Positions 1 through 6,692 of a DNA stretch of 28,421 nucleotides are shown here, in pieces. Numbering within the stretch: position 1 is the stretch's first letter; each line of letters starts with the position of its first letter. The notes beneath the pieces were generated by a model. The model searched no databases and was not told where the DNA came from. It saw only the letters and a list, made by a program, of their open reading frames with translations. Source of the DNA: JAUPVS01 sp037139495 (GTDB lineage: Bacteria; Patescibacteriota; Saccharimonadia; Saccharimonadales; JAUPVS01); NCBI GenBank assembly GCA_037139495.1, contig JBAXGG010000011.1, positions 1 through 28,421 on the forward strand, in the 5' to 3' direction. Made by a program: the position numbers and the translations under genes.

Positions 1-399
1 TTCCTGCGCATGCAACGTCCGCCGCAATATGACGACGAAGTTGTCAGCCAACCGGTCCAGCTAAATGGTAAGGGTGGGGTAGTGGCCGATTACGGCGCTA
101 ACGAGGCTGACGACGATATGTGGCGAGATGCCATTCAGGTAGTCATCGATGGCAAAAAAGCCTCTACCAGCCTGCTTCAACGCCGCTTACGGGTAGGTTA
201 TGCCCGGGCCGCCCGTATAATCGAAGCCATGGAAGAACAGGGCATTGTCGGCCCAGCCGACGGCGCCCGCCCGCGAGAGGTGTTAGTCCACTCGATCGAA
301 GAAGTCTTCCCACCGCACCAGGCCGCCGCATCACCAGAGCTAATCGAAACCCCAGAAGTACCCCAGGATAGCTCCGAAGACGAATTCCCAGGCCAGTAA
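1..399 (+). CDS. ftsK: DNA translocase FtsK, C-terminal end (partial)
   Basis: Only the last 132 codons are present; the reading frame is open from base 1 and runs in from the left, so the true start lies outside the window. Residues from about DDDMWRDAIQVV to PREVLV form the FtsK gamma winged-helix domain, recognised by the ASTSLLQRRLRVGY segment followed by RAARIIEAMEEQGIVGP. In the family this domain reads the oriented KOPS/SRS sequences that steer the hexameric motor toward the terminus and contacts XerD. An acidic Pro/Glu-rich tail of about 30 residues follows. The motor domain and membrane segments are not in the window. A XerC/D-type recombinase, the usual functional partner, is encoded at 20851-21771. 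Confidence 0.93.
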   Translation, partial: FLRMQRPPQYDDEVVSQPVQLNGKGGVVADYGANEADDDMWRDAIQVVIDGKKASTSLLQRRLRVGYARAARIIEAMEEQGIVGPADGARPREVLVHSIEEVFPPHQAAASPELIETPEVPQDSSEDEFPGQ

Positions 400-402
400 C
401 CC

Positions 403-431
403 TTTACAAACAGGGGTCAATAGGCTACAAT
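403..431 (+). promoter_or_regulatory. Sigma70-type promoter for the rpsF operon
   Basis: TTTACA (403-408) and TACAAT (426-431) are separated by exactly 17 bp. A start near 438 would give a leader of about 60 nt before rpsF. It lies just after the ftsK stop codon, so the ribosomal operon is transcribed on its own. Confidence 0.8.
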
Positions 432-436
432 AGCTA

Positions 437-497
437 GGTTATTAACTTCAGCTCATCACTTTAGGGGGATGGGCTTTAACCAAAGGAAGGATCCTTT
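437..497 (+). promoter_or_regulatory. Structured 5' leader of rpsF, candidate r-protein autoregulation site
   Basis: The predicted leader folds on paper into an outer stem GGTTA (437-441)/TAACC (477-481), an inner 8-bp stem AGCTCATC (450-457)/GATGGGCT (468-475, one G-U pair), and a small hairpin AAAGGA (482-487)/TCCTTT (492-497) that contains the Shine-Dalgarno AAGGAAGG of rpsF. Many bacteria control rpsF operons by S6:S18 binding to such a leader. I did not recognise the published S6:S18 motif itself, so the control role is inferred from position and structure. Confidence 0.45.
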
Positions 498-499
498 AT

Positions 500-889
500 A
501 TGGCGCAATATGAAATTGCCGTGCTGTATCATCCCGATCTCGAAGTCGACCTGACCAAGGCCGAAGAACGGGTTACCAAAATCTTTAAAGATGCTGGTGC
601 CAAGGTGACTGCCACTGACAATTGGGGTAAGCGAAAGCTAGCCTATCCAATTGCCAAAAACGAGCATGCCGTTTACGTGTTTTATACGACCGAAATGCCC
701 GGTGACGCCGCCAAAAAAATCGAGACAGCGTTGAACATCACTGACGAAGTCATTCGTTACCAGATCGTTAAACCCGATCTCAAAAAGATTGCTGATGCCG
801 AAGCAGCTAAGGCTGAAAAAGCCGAAAAAGCGGCAGCTCGTGGCGATCGCGGTGACGACGACCGTTCTGAACCAGACGACGAAAAGTAA
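500..889 (+). CDS. rpsF: 30S ribosomal protein S6
   Basis: This 129-aa protein has the S6 ferredoxin-like fold: MAQYEIAVLYHPDLE at the N terminus, the conserved WGKRKLAYPIAKNEHAVYVF segment, and the DEVIRYQIVK strand. S6 binds 16S rRNA in the platform of the 30S subunit as a pair with S18, which is encoded two genes downstream. The C-terminal 35 residues are a low-complexity charged tail (AEAAKAEKAEKAAARGDRG), longer than in many bacteria. The start is fixed by AAGGAAGG at 483-490. It is the first gene of the operon rpsF-ssb-rpsR-efp-tlyA. Confidence 0.97.
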   Translation: MAQYEIAVLYHPDLEVDLTKAEERVTKIFKDAGAKVTATDNWGKRKLAYPIAKNEHAVYVFYTTEMPGDAAKKIETALNITDEVIRYQIVKPDLKKIADAEAAKAEKAEKAAARGDRGDDDRSEPDDEK

Positions 890-914
890 ACAGCTAATTA
901 AAAATTCATTATGC

Positions 915-949
915 TTGACGCCCCGCCCACGCCGGGTTTAGGGTATAAG
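915..949 (+). promoter_or_regulatory. Weak candidate promoter before ssb
   Basis: The 110-nt gap between rpsF and ssb contains TTGACG (915-920), but the A/T-rich TATAAG (944-949) is 23 bp away and the better-spaced TAGGGT (939-944, 18 bp) is a poor -10. The wide gap compared with the rest of the operon is the main reason to suspect a start here. Confidence 0.25.
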
Positions 950-999
950 TACTATCAGTTAAGCAAGACATAGGTCTTATAAAAAAGAGGAGTAAAGAG

Positions 1000-1482
1000 A
1001 TGGCACGAAGTTTTAACCAAGTCATATTAATGGGCAATCTAACCCGCGACCCAGAGTTGCGCCAAATTCCAAGCGGCCAAAGCGTTTGTAGCTTTAGCCT
1101 TGCGCTGAACCGCAGCTATAAAAGTGGTGACGGCGAATGGCAAGAAGCTACCGATTACGTCGATGTAGTTGCCTGGGGCCCTCTAGGTGAACGAGTAGCT
1201 CAATATGTGACCAAAGGACGACCTGTCCTGGTTAACGGTCGCTTGCAAAGCAGTTCTTGGGAACAAGAAGGCAAAAAGCGCACCAAGGTAGAAGTTAACG
1301 CTTCTGACGTTACATTCCTCGGTGGGCGTGGTGAAGGTGGTGGCGATACGCCAGAAGCTAGCTCAAGTTCTAGCACTGCTCAACCAACTGGCGACAAACC
1401 AAAATCCAGTAAAAAGAAAGACGACGTCGTTATCGAAGATATCGGCGATGAACCAATTAATTTAGACGATATTCCGTTTTAA
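1000..1482 (+). CDS. ssb: Single-stranded DNA-binding protein
   Basis: This 160-aa protein consists of one OB fold (residues 1 to about 107: MARSFNQVILMGNLTRDPEL, then TDYVDVVAWGPLGERVAQY and KGRPVLVNGRLQ), a Gly/Ser/Lys-rich flexible linker, and the acidic tip DDIPF. In the family the tip recruits replication and repair partners. SSB coats single-stranded DNA in replication, recombination and natural transformation; the last may matter because a T4P locus lies nearby. A strong SD (AGAGGAG, about 986-992) precedes the ATG. Its place between rpsF and rpsR is the classic bacterial arrangement. Confidence 0.97.
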   Translation: MARSFNQVILMGNLTRDPELRQIPSGQSVCSFSLALNRSYKSGDGEWQEATDYVDVVAWGPLGERVAQYVTKGRPVLVNGRLQSSSWEQEGKKRTKVEVNASDVTFLGGRGEGGGDTPEASSSSSTAQPTGDKPKSSKKKDDVVIEDIGDEPINLDDIPF

Positions 1483-1496
1483 GGAGATAAGTTTCT

Positions 1497-1700
1497 ATGG
1501 CAAAGATTTTCAAACACCGTACCGACGTCGCGTATTTCGACTACAAGGACTTTAAGACCTTGCAGCGTTACGTGAACGTTTATGGTCAAATTGAGAGCCG
1601 CAAAAAGACCGGTTTAACAGAGAGCCAGCAACGGCATCTGTCTAAGGCTATCAAACGCGCTCGACACCTCGCCCTACTACCATTCGTAGCATCTAACTAA
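1497..1700 (+). CDS. rpsR: 30S ribosomal protein S18
   Basis: This 67-aa protein matches the S18 core: DYKDFKTLQRYVNVYGQI, then GLTESQQRHLSKAIKRARHL and ALLPFV. It pairs with S6 on the 30S platform. It is shorter than the roughly 75 residues typical of S18 because the basic N-terminal extension is reduced; the zinc-type cysteines seen in some S18 proteins are absent. The SD AAGGAG (1481-1486) overlaps the ssb stop codon, so translation is probably coupled to ssb. Confidence 0.97.
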   Translation: MAKIFKHRTDVAYFDYKDFKTLQRYVNVYGQIESRKKTGLTESQQRHLSKAIKRARHLALLPFVASN

Positions 1701-1718
1701 ACTTTAAGTTGAGTTCCT

Positions 1719-2285
1719 ATGGCATTTGGCATAACCGATCTTAAAAAAGGTACCGTCTTCCAGTACGAAGGCGTGCCTTATCGCGTCACTGATTATTCTC
1801 AAAAGGTAATGGGTCGTGGCGGGTCAATCGTAAACGTCAAAATCAAGAGTTTGATTGACGGTAAGGTTTTGGCTAAAACTTTCAAAGGCAACGAAGCTGT
1901 CGAACGAGCTGACGTCACTAACAAAAACGTGCAGTACCTATATAATGACGGCCAAAAGTTCTATTTTATGGATCAGGATAGCTATGAGCAATTCGAACTA
2001 TCGGCTGATGATATGGCCGACAAGGCTGGCTACCTAAAAGAGGGTGATGCTGTTCAGGCTCAACTGTTCGATACCCAGGTTATTAACGTCGAGTTAGCCA
2101 AGAATGTTCCGCTAAAGATTACCTATGCCGAAGACGTCGTTAAAGGTGACACTACTAGTAATGTCATGAAAGACGCCACTGTCGAGACTGGCCTAGTAGT
2201 TAAGGTGCCGGCTTTTGTCCGAACTGGTGATGTTATCAGTGTTGATACCGCAACTGGTGCCTACCGCGAACGCGTCAAGGAGTAG
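1719..2285 (+). CDS. efp: Translation elongation factor P
   Basis: This 188-aa full-length EF-P has three beta-barrel domains: the KOW-like N domain (ITDLKKGTVFQYEGVPYRV), the middle OB domain (YLYNDGQKFYFMDQDSYEQF) and the C-terminal OB domain ending in DVISVDTATGAYRERVKE. EF-P enters the ribosomal E site and relieves stalling at consecutive prolines. The loop tip that carries Lys34 in E. coli reads MGRGGS here, placing Arg33 at the contact position. The SD is weak (TTGAG about 8 nt upstream). The gene follows rpsR after 18 nt and is followed by tlyA after 16 nt, so it is operon-internal. Confidence 0.96.
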   Translation: MAFGITDLKKGTVFQYEGVPYRVTDYSQKVMGRGGSIVNVKIKSLIDGKVLAKTFKGNEAVERADVTNKNVQYLYNDGQKFYFMDQDSYEQFELSADDMADKAGYLKEGDAVQAQLFDTQVINVELAKNVPLKITYAEDVVKGDTTSNVMKDATVETGLVVKVPAFVRTGDVISVDTATGAYRERVKE

Positions 2286-2301
2286 GAATGAGGTTGCCCT
2301 A

Positions 2302-3024
2302 ATGAGAACGCGACTTGACCAAGCACTAGTTGAAAAGGGCATGGTTAGTTCGCGTAGCCAGGCAGCCAGTTATATTAAGCTGGGTAACGTTCTGGTTAAT
2401 CAAAAAATTGTAACCAAGGCCGGTCACATGGTGGAGGATTACGACAGGCTAGAAGTTACTGCCCAGGAACAATATGTTTCGCGGGCAGCGCTGAAGTTGG
2501 CCTCTGTGGTTGACGAATTTGAACTAAATTTTAACGGTAAAACCGTCCTAGATATTGGTTCGTCTACCGGCGGCTTTACACAATATGTACTCATGCACGG
2601 AGCCGAACAGGTATTGGCAGTTGAAGTGGGTACAAATCAGCTTCACCCTAGTTTACGGCAGGATCCAAGAATACTACTATTTGAACAAACTGACATTCGC
2701 AATTTTAAAAATCCCTCTGTTCAGCCTGATATTGTTGTGGCCGACGTATCATTTATCAGCCTCCGTGAAATACTGCCCAGCGCTGTTAAGTTGGTCAAGC
2801 CCGGTGCTCAATTCGTCGTCATGGTCAAGCCGCAATTCGAGGCTGGTGATAGCTATAAACACAAAGGTGTCATAAAGAATGATACAATTCGCCGGCAGAT
2901 TTTAAAGGATTTTGAAACTTGGGTACAAAAGTTATTTATAATCCAAAACAAGGCCGATAGTGCCGTGGCTGGAGCTCGCGGGAATCGTGAACGGTTTTAT
3001 CTTCTGACTTCGATAACACGCTAG
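2302..3024 (+). CDS. tlyA: TlyA-type rRNA 2'-O-methyltransferase / hemolysin-like protein
   Basis: This 240-aa protein has an N-terminal S4 RNA-binding domain (MRTRLDQALVEKGMVSSRSQ to about residue 60) and an FtsJ/RrmJ Rossmann methyltransferase domain. The SAM loop DIGSSTGGFT is at residues 84-93. The 2'-O-methylation tetrad appears complete: K65, D148 (VVADVSFISL), K166 (VMVKPQF) and E230 (GARGNRE). Family members methylate 16S and/or 23S rRNA. The open frame extends upstream to 2215 inside efp, but the ATG at 2302 fits the S4-domain start and is preceded by AGGAATGAGG overlapping the efp stop. It is the last gene of the operon. Confidence 0.92.
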   Translation: MRTRLDQALVEKGMVSSRSQAASYIKLGNVLVNQKIVTKAGHMVEDYDRLEVTAQEQYVSRAALKLASVVDEFELNFNGKTVLDIGSSTGGFTQYVLMHGAEQVLAVEVGTNQLHPSLRQDPRILLFEQTDIRNFKNPSVQPDIVVADVSFISLREILPSAVKLVKPGAQFVVMVKPQFEAGDSYKHKGVIKNDTIRRQILKDFETWVQKLFIIQNKADSAVAGARGNRERFYLLTSITR

Positions 3025-3034
3025 TCCGCCTCTG

Positions 3035-3043
3035 TGATAGACT
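3035..3043 (+). promoter_or_regulatory. Extended -10 element, predicted leaderless start
   Basis: TGA-TAGACT (extended -10; hexamer 3038-3043) is followed by six bases and then the ATG at 3050. Transcription starting about 7 nt after the hexamer would begin at the A of the start codon. No convincing -35 or SD is present. Confidence 0.6.
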
Positions 3044-3049
3044 GAGCCC

Positions 3050-3706
3050 ATGTATTTCAAAAACCGTACCGAAGCAGCCGGCAAATTAACTCAACTAATT
3101 ACTCCTAAATACCGTTATGAGAACTGTGCTGTTGTAGCGCTGAGTGATGGGGGGGTTGTGATTGCCAGTAATATTGCAGCCCAACTCCACTGTGTTTTGA
3201 TGATGCTTTTAACTGAGCCTGTGACCTTGCCGGGCGAGAATTCTCCGGTGGGCAGTATTGATCAAAGCGGCGGCTTTACTTTCAACGGTTCATTTTCTAC
3301 CGGTCAACTTGAAGATTTTCAGTCGGAGTACCGCAATTATATTGAACAGCAAAAGTTAGAAAAGCTCCATCGCATGAATAGCCTGTTGGGCAGTGGCGGT
3401 ATTATTGAGCCGGATTTGCTACGCTACCATAATGTTATTTTGGTTTCGGACGGGTTAAGTACAGGCTTGTCACTCAATGCTGCCGCTGCATACCTAAAGC
3501 CATACAAACTAGAGAAACTAATCGTCGTAACTCCAGTAGCTAGCGTGGATGCGGTCGACCGAATGCACCTGCTAGCCGATGATATGTATTGCCTTAGCGT
3601 CACCGAAAACTACATCAACACTAATCATTATTATGAAGATAATACTTTGCCAACTCATGAAGAGATAATAACTACTATCAAAGACATCGTGTTGAATTGG
3701 AAGTAA
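3050..3706 (+). CDS. Phosphoribosyltransferase-like protein
   Basis: This 218-aa protein resembles the predicted phosphoribosyltransferase family (COG1926 type). It has an N-terminal core strand CAVVALSDGGVVIASNIAAQ and, at residues 129-139, VILVSDGLSTG, which corresponds to the PRPP-binding loop (usually VDDGxATG). The first acidic residue of the loop is replaced by Ser, so catalysis may be altered. Such proteins transfer or bind 5-phosphoribosyl groups; the substrate cannot be named here. The gene has its own predicted leaderless promoter, and its stop lies only 1 nt from the end of the convergent crp-like gene. Confidence 0.72.
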   Translation: MYFKNRTEAAGKLTQLITPKYRYENCAVVALSDGGVVIASNIAAQLHCVLMMLLTEPVTLPGENSPVGSIDQSGGFTFNGSFSTGQLEDFQSEYRNYIEQQKLEKLHRMNSLLGSGGIIEPDLLRYHNVILVSDGLSTGLSLNAAAAYLKPYKLEKLIVVTPVASVDAVDRMHLLADDMYCLSVTENYINTNHYYEDNTLPTHEEIITTIKDIVLNWK

Positions 3707-3707
3707 A

Positions 3708-4361
3708 TCAGAGATAGGCGCGGAGCTTGTTCGGATCTAGTAGGCTAATTTTGCCATGATTAGCAGAGACTAGCCCGAGTCGTTCCAGACGAACAATTTC
3801 ACGGCTTGTAGTTTCGCGGGTAGCATTAATTGAGCTGGCTATATCTTGCTGTTTAAGGGGGACATTCAATAAGATAATGCCTTTTTTCGGGCCTGGTTCA
3901 CCGAAGCGCTCGGAAGTATTTAATAAGAAAGAAATTAATCTTTCGCGCACCGTACGGTATTCGAGATTAATGATGTGCTCAGAGTGTAGACGGTACATCT
4001 CGAGTGTCATTTCGAGCATCGGCATCAGCATTTTAGGGTCGTTATGAATATCCTTGAGGTAATCTTTGCGGCTAATTCGCCATAAAACCAGGTTGTCCAT
4101 CGCCTGATAGATAATACTGCGTTCTTGCCCAGTTATGGCCCATATTAGCGGGAAGAGTTCTTCGGATCTGCGGATTATTAAAAGGTTTTCTTCGCCGTAT
4201 TTAGAGATGTTGTAGGCTTTAACTAGGCCTGTTTCTATAAAAAAAACGCCTGAAGGCGCTTCACCAGGGCGGATTACAAACTCCCCCTTCTTATAGGTAA
4301 GTTTGGTGCCTCCATGAAAGACTTTTACCAAGTCTTCATTTTGTTTTGTACTACTAAACAT
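3708..4361 (-). CDS. Crp/Fnr-family transcription regulator
   Basis: This 217-aa protein has a cyclic-nucleotide-binding-like beta barrel (residues about 15-105), a dimerisation helix (about 108-150) and a C-terminal winged helix-turn-helix (about 150-217). The barrel keeps a GQERS segment like that around Arg82 of E. coli CRP, but the GELG signature is SEELF, so ligand binding is uncertain. No FNR-type iron-sulfur cysteine cluster is seen. The recognition helix contains R182-E183-T184-T185-S186-R187, the same RETxxR pattern that lets E. coli CRP read TGTGA. A perfect TGTGA-N6-TCACA site lies 50 bp upstream (4411-4426), which suggests autoregulation and control of the divergent PH-domain gene. 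Confidence 0.9.
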   Translation of the reverse strand: MFSSTKQNEDLVKVFHGGTKLTYKKGEFVIRPGEAPSGVFFIETGLVKAYNISKYGEENLLIIRRSEELFPLIWAITGQERSIIYQAMDNLVLWRISRKDYLKDIHNDPKMLMPMLEMTLEMYRLHSEHIINLEYRTVRERLISFLLNTSERFGEPGPKKGIILLNVPLKQQDIASSINATRETTSREIVRLERLGLVSANHGKISLLDPNKLRAYL

Positions 4362-4367
4362 GTATTT

Positions 4368-4396
4368 AGTATGAACTATCTTACCTTTTGCTGCAA
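4368..4396 (-). promoter_or_regulatory. Promoter of the crp-like gene, predicted leaderless
   Basis: On the minus strand TTGCAG (4391-4396) and CATACT (4368-4373) are 17 bp apart, and six bases separate the -10 from the ATG (4361). The CRP-type palindrome at 4411-4426 lies just upstream of the -35. Confidence 0.6.
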
Positions 4397-4410
4397 ACTC
4401 TGGTTAATAG

Positions 4411-4426
4411 TGTGATGCAAATCACA
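4411..4426. promoter_or_regulatory. Perfect CRP-type operator TGTGA-N6-TCACA
   Basis: TGTGATGCAAATCACA is identical in its conserved positions to the E. coli CRP consensus. It lies between the divergent crp-like gene and the PH-domain gene at 4504. If the latter uses TATCAT (4471-4476) as its -10, the site centre is about 64 bp upstream of that start, within the range used by upstream-binding activators. A further TGTGA half-site occurs at 4434-4438. Confidence 0.75.
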
Positions 4427-4503
4427 GCCGGTTTGTGATAAATGTAGCTGTGCTTACAAACTACTAGGCATATCATTAGGTTGTAACGTGAAGGAGGGAA
4501 GAA

Positions 4504-5196
4504 ATGGTTAGTCTAAAAGAAGTAGAGAGACAACTGGAAGCCATTGGTTCTAATAGCAAATTTTGGGGGAGACCCGAGATTGTTGAGCTCCAGCACATCC
4601 TTGTTCCAGGCGAACAAATCAACGCCTGTCTAAATGGCCGATATCAGGGCGGGTTCGCAACTTTCGTGGCAACCGACCAAAGACTGCTACTGGTGGATAA
4701 AAAAGTCTTCTTCCTGAGTGTAGAAGATATGCGCTACGACATGATTGCTGAAGTAGACTTTAGTGCCCAGTTAATGAGCGGCACGATGAAAGTCTGCACC
4801 CCAACTAAGAACCTTTCGTTTACTTCCTACAAACCACAGATTTTACGCAAGGTAGCTAATCAGATACAACAGAAAGTCATGGAAGTCAGGCATCAATATT
4901 CATCTGATCCGGCGGTAATCGGGTCAACTAATGGTTTTGATCAGGTCCCACAGGGTAGGCCAGTAGCTGCTGCGCCGATCCAACCAGTAGCCGCTCAGCC
5001 ATCAGCTATCTCAACCGCAGCCATTGCTAGCACTGACCCTTATGCAATGATGCTGGATCTTGGTAACCAGGCAGTGATTGGAGCAAACTCACAGAATCTT
5101 CCCGTACCACAGAGACGTAACCCGTATATGAACCCGCCGCTAATGATGCGACGTCGGATTGGTCGCTTCGGGTCAATTGGCACTCCGCAAACCTAA
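4504..5196 (+). CDS. YokE-like bacterial PH-domain protein with disordered tail
   Basis: In this 230-aa protein, residues about 25-135 look like a short bacterial pleckstrin-homology domain of the YokE/SHOCT-associated type: EIVELQHILVPGEQINA, then GFATFVATDQRLLLVDK and YDMIAEVDFSAQLMSGTMKV. The rest is Ala/Pro/Gln-rich low complexity ending in a basic patch (PPLMMRRRIGRFG). No signal peptide or membrane segment is seen, so it is probably cytoplasmic. The exact role is unknown. A strong SD (AAGGAGGG, 4491-4498) precedes the start. The CRP-type box upstream predicts control by the neighbouring regulator. The stop codon overlaps that of convergent ychF by 4 nt. Confidence 0.7.
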   Translation: MVSLKEVERQLEAIGSNSKFWGRPEIVELQHILVPGEQINACLNGRYQGGFATFVATDQRLLLVDKKVFFLSVEDMRYDMIAEVDFSAQLMSGTMKVCTPTKNLSFTSYKPQILRKVANQIQQKVMEVRHQYSSDPAVIGSTNGFDQVPQGRPVAAAPIQPVAAQPSAISTAAIASTDPYAMMLDLGNQAVIGANSQNLPVPQRRNPYMNPPLMMRRRIGRFGSIGTPQT

Positions 5197-6269
5197 ACGT
5201 TGAATCGAAATTCGACAACGTCATCTGGCTGCATAACGTAGGTTTTACCTTCAGTGCGAACCTTACCGGTGGCTTTGGCGGCGGTCAATGAGCCGTTGGC
5301 GATTAGATCTTGGTAACTGACAACTTCGGCAGCGATAAAACCTCGTTCGAAGTCACCGTGGATAACGCCAGCGGCTTGCGGGGCAGTGGCTTGTTTGGGG
5401 ATTGTCCAGGCTCGAACTTCCTGCACCCCGGCAGTTAGGTAGCTTTGCAGTCCTAGTGTGTCGTAGGCAGCATGAATAACTTTGATTAGCCCTGATTCTT
5501 TTTGGCCGTAGCTTTCTAGCATTTCGATGCGGTCATTGGCGTCCAGGCCATTCAGCTCAGCTTCGAGTTGAGCACAAACGAATAGTGCCTTGGCTGGGGC
5601 GACAAGTGCGGCCAACGATTGTTGTTTAGCGGTGTCAGCTAAGCCGGCTTCATCGACGTTAAACAGGTAGATAACTGGTTTTGCGCTCAGTAGGTGTAGG
5701 TCGGCTATGTGCTCTGGGTCGATATCTTCAACCTGTGAAATTGGTGTGCCTTGTTGCAGTAAATCATCGACTCTTTGCAAGGTATCGGCGATTGGCTTTA
5801 GCTTTGGATTGGCTTTAGCTTCTTTGGCAATTTTAGGTAGCCGTTTGGCCACGGTCTGCAGATCAGCCAGGATTAATTCGGTATTGATTATATCGATGTC
5901 GTGCTTGGGATCGATGTTGTTATCGACATGAATAACGTTGTCGTCTTTAAAAGCCCGAACTACTTGGCAGATAGCATTAGTATTACGTATATGTGCCAAG
6001 AACTGGTTACCCAGGCCTTCGCCGTCAGAAGCGCCGGCTACTAGCCCGGCGATATCGACGAAAGTTACCGTTGCTGGCACGACTTTTTTAGTCTGGTACA
6101 GCTCGGCTAATTTTTCTAGGCGAGGGTCGGGGATAGCCACAATCCCGGTGTTTGGCTCGATTGTAGCAAAAGGGTAATTAGCCGCCAAAATGTTATTGTC
6201 GGTCAGGGCATTAAAAAGGGTTGACTTGCCGACATTAGGTAGGCCAACGATGGCGATTGATAAACTCAT
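5193..6269 (-). CDS. ychF: Redox-regulated ATPase YchF (Obg/OLA1-like)
   Basis: This 358-aa full-length protein has the P-loop GLPNVGKST at residues 9-17, the switch segment FATIEPNTG, DIAGLVAGASDGEGLGNQFL (G3 region), the NVDE motif that replaces NKxD and shifts specificity toward ATP, a coiled-coil insertion, and a C-terminal TGS domain ending in MQPDDVVEFRFNV. YchF binds ribosomes and is linked to stress and redox responses. It has a minus-strand extended -10 element (TGT-TATACT) 7 nt from the ATG and no clear SD. The 3' end overlaps the convergent PH-domain gene in the shared tetranucleotide CTAA. Confidence 0.97.
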   Translation of the reverse strand: MSLSIAIVGLPNVGKSTLFNALTDNNILAANYPFATIEPNTGIVAIPDPRLEKLAELYQTKKVVPATVTFVDIAGLVAGASDGEGLGNQFLAHIRNTNAICQVVRAFKDDNVIHVDNNIDPKHDIDIINTELILADLQTVAKRLPKIAKEAKANPKLKPIADTLQRVDDLLQQGTPISQVEDIDPEHIADLHLLSAKPVIYLFNVDEAGLADTAKQQSLAALVAPAKALFVCAQLEAELNGLDANDRIEMLESYGQKESGLIKVIHAAYDTLGLQSYLTAGVQEVRAWTIPKQATAPQAAGVIHGDFERGFIAAEVVSYQDLIANGSLTAAKATGKVRTEGKTYVMQPDDVVEFRFNV

Positions 6270-6276
6270 ATAACAG

Positions 6277-6285
6277 AGTATAACA
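6277..6285 (-). promoter_or_regulatory. Extended -10 promoter of ychF, near-leaderless
   Basis: Minus strand TGT-TATACT (hexamer 6277-6282) with 7 bp between the hexamer and the ATG at 6269. The predicted transcript starts at or next to the start codon. Confidence 0.6.
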
Positions 6286-6293
6286 GAGGTGGG

Positions 6294-6374
6294 CTATTTT
6301 TTAGAAATTAGGTAGTTCTGGTGCAAGTAGAGTAAGTCCTTGATGATGTCTTCTATGACTAGTAGTTTGTTCAT
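6294..6374 (-). CDS. Possible 26-aa peptide upstream of ychF
   Basis: A minus-strand ATG opens a frame whose product begins MNKLLVIEDIIKDLLYLHQ and ends in ISKK. The sequence looks like an amphipathic helix. A GGG lies directly before the ATG and there is a possible -10 (TAGTAT) further upstream, but there is no proper SD. A chance frame of this length is common, so this is only a candidate. It ends 9 bp before the ychF -10. Confidence 0.18.
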   Translation of the reverse strand: MNKLLVIEDIIKDLLYLHQNYLISKK

Positions 6375-6473
6375 CCCAAGCTATTTAATACTAGAATTAT
6401 TAAAAGAATATTAACTTTCGTTGTAGATTAGTTAGTTTTCTCCATCATTAAGAACTTTTTAATAACCCTGATC

Positions 6474-6479
6474 TATAAA
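6474..6479 (+). promoter_or_regulatory. -10 element of the Com-like gene
   Basis: TATAAA lies 7 bp before the ATG at 6487. No good -35 is seen. The bases between (TAGGGGT) include a G-rich run too close to the ATG to act as a normal SD. Confidence 0.5.
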
Positions 6480-6486
6480 TAGGGGT

Positions 6487-6666
6487 ATGAAAGAGCTACT
6501 AGAATTTTTTTACGACTTTCGTTGCGACTGCGGTCGGCTGCTGTTTAAGAGCCCCGGCTTTGTCGGCAAGATCGAGGTTAAATGCCGCCGTTGCGGCCAG
6601 CTCAAAATGTTCAAACAAACTCTACAAATCGCTAAGGCTGAAGCTAACATAAATATTCAAACATAA
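6487..6666 (+). CDS. Small Com-like zinc-ribbon protein (59 aa)
   Basis: This short frame encodes a protein with two cysteine pairs, CDC at residues 13-15 and CRRC at 33-36, in the context FRCDCGRLLF...KIEVKCRRCGQLKMF. This matches the layout of Mu-type Com translational activators and related small zinc fingers (paired cysteines, LL, about 17-residue spacer, KCxRC). Such proteins bind RNA or DNA through one zinc ion. The gene stands alone, 26 bp upstream of a pilus-region operon, and no phage genes are nearby, so a regulatory role in this locus is possible but inferred. Codon use resembles its neighbours. Confidence 0.68.
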   Translation: MKELLEFFYDFRCDCGRLLFKSPGFVGKIEVKCRRCGQLKMFKQTLQIAKAEANINIQT

Positions 6667-6684
6667 GCATCAATGGTGTATGCT
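6656..6684 (+). promoter_or_regulatory. Promoter upstream of the 120-aa membrane protein
   Basis: TTCAAA (6656-6661) and TATGCT (6679-6684) have a 17-bp spacer. The -10 ends 8 bp before the ATG at 6693, so the mRNA would have almost no leader. Confidence 0.5.
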
Positions 6685-6692
6685 TAGATTAG

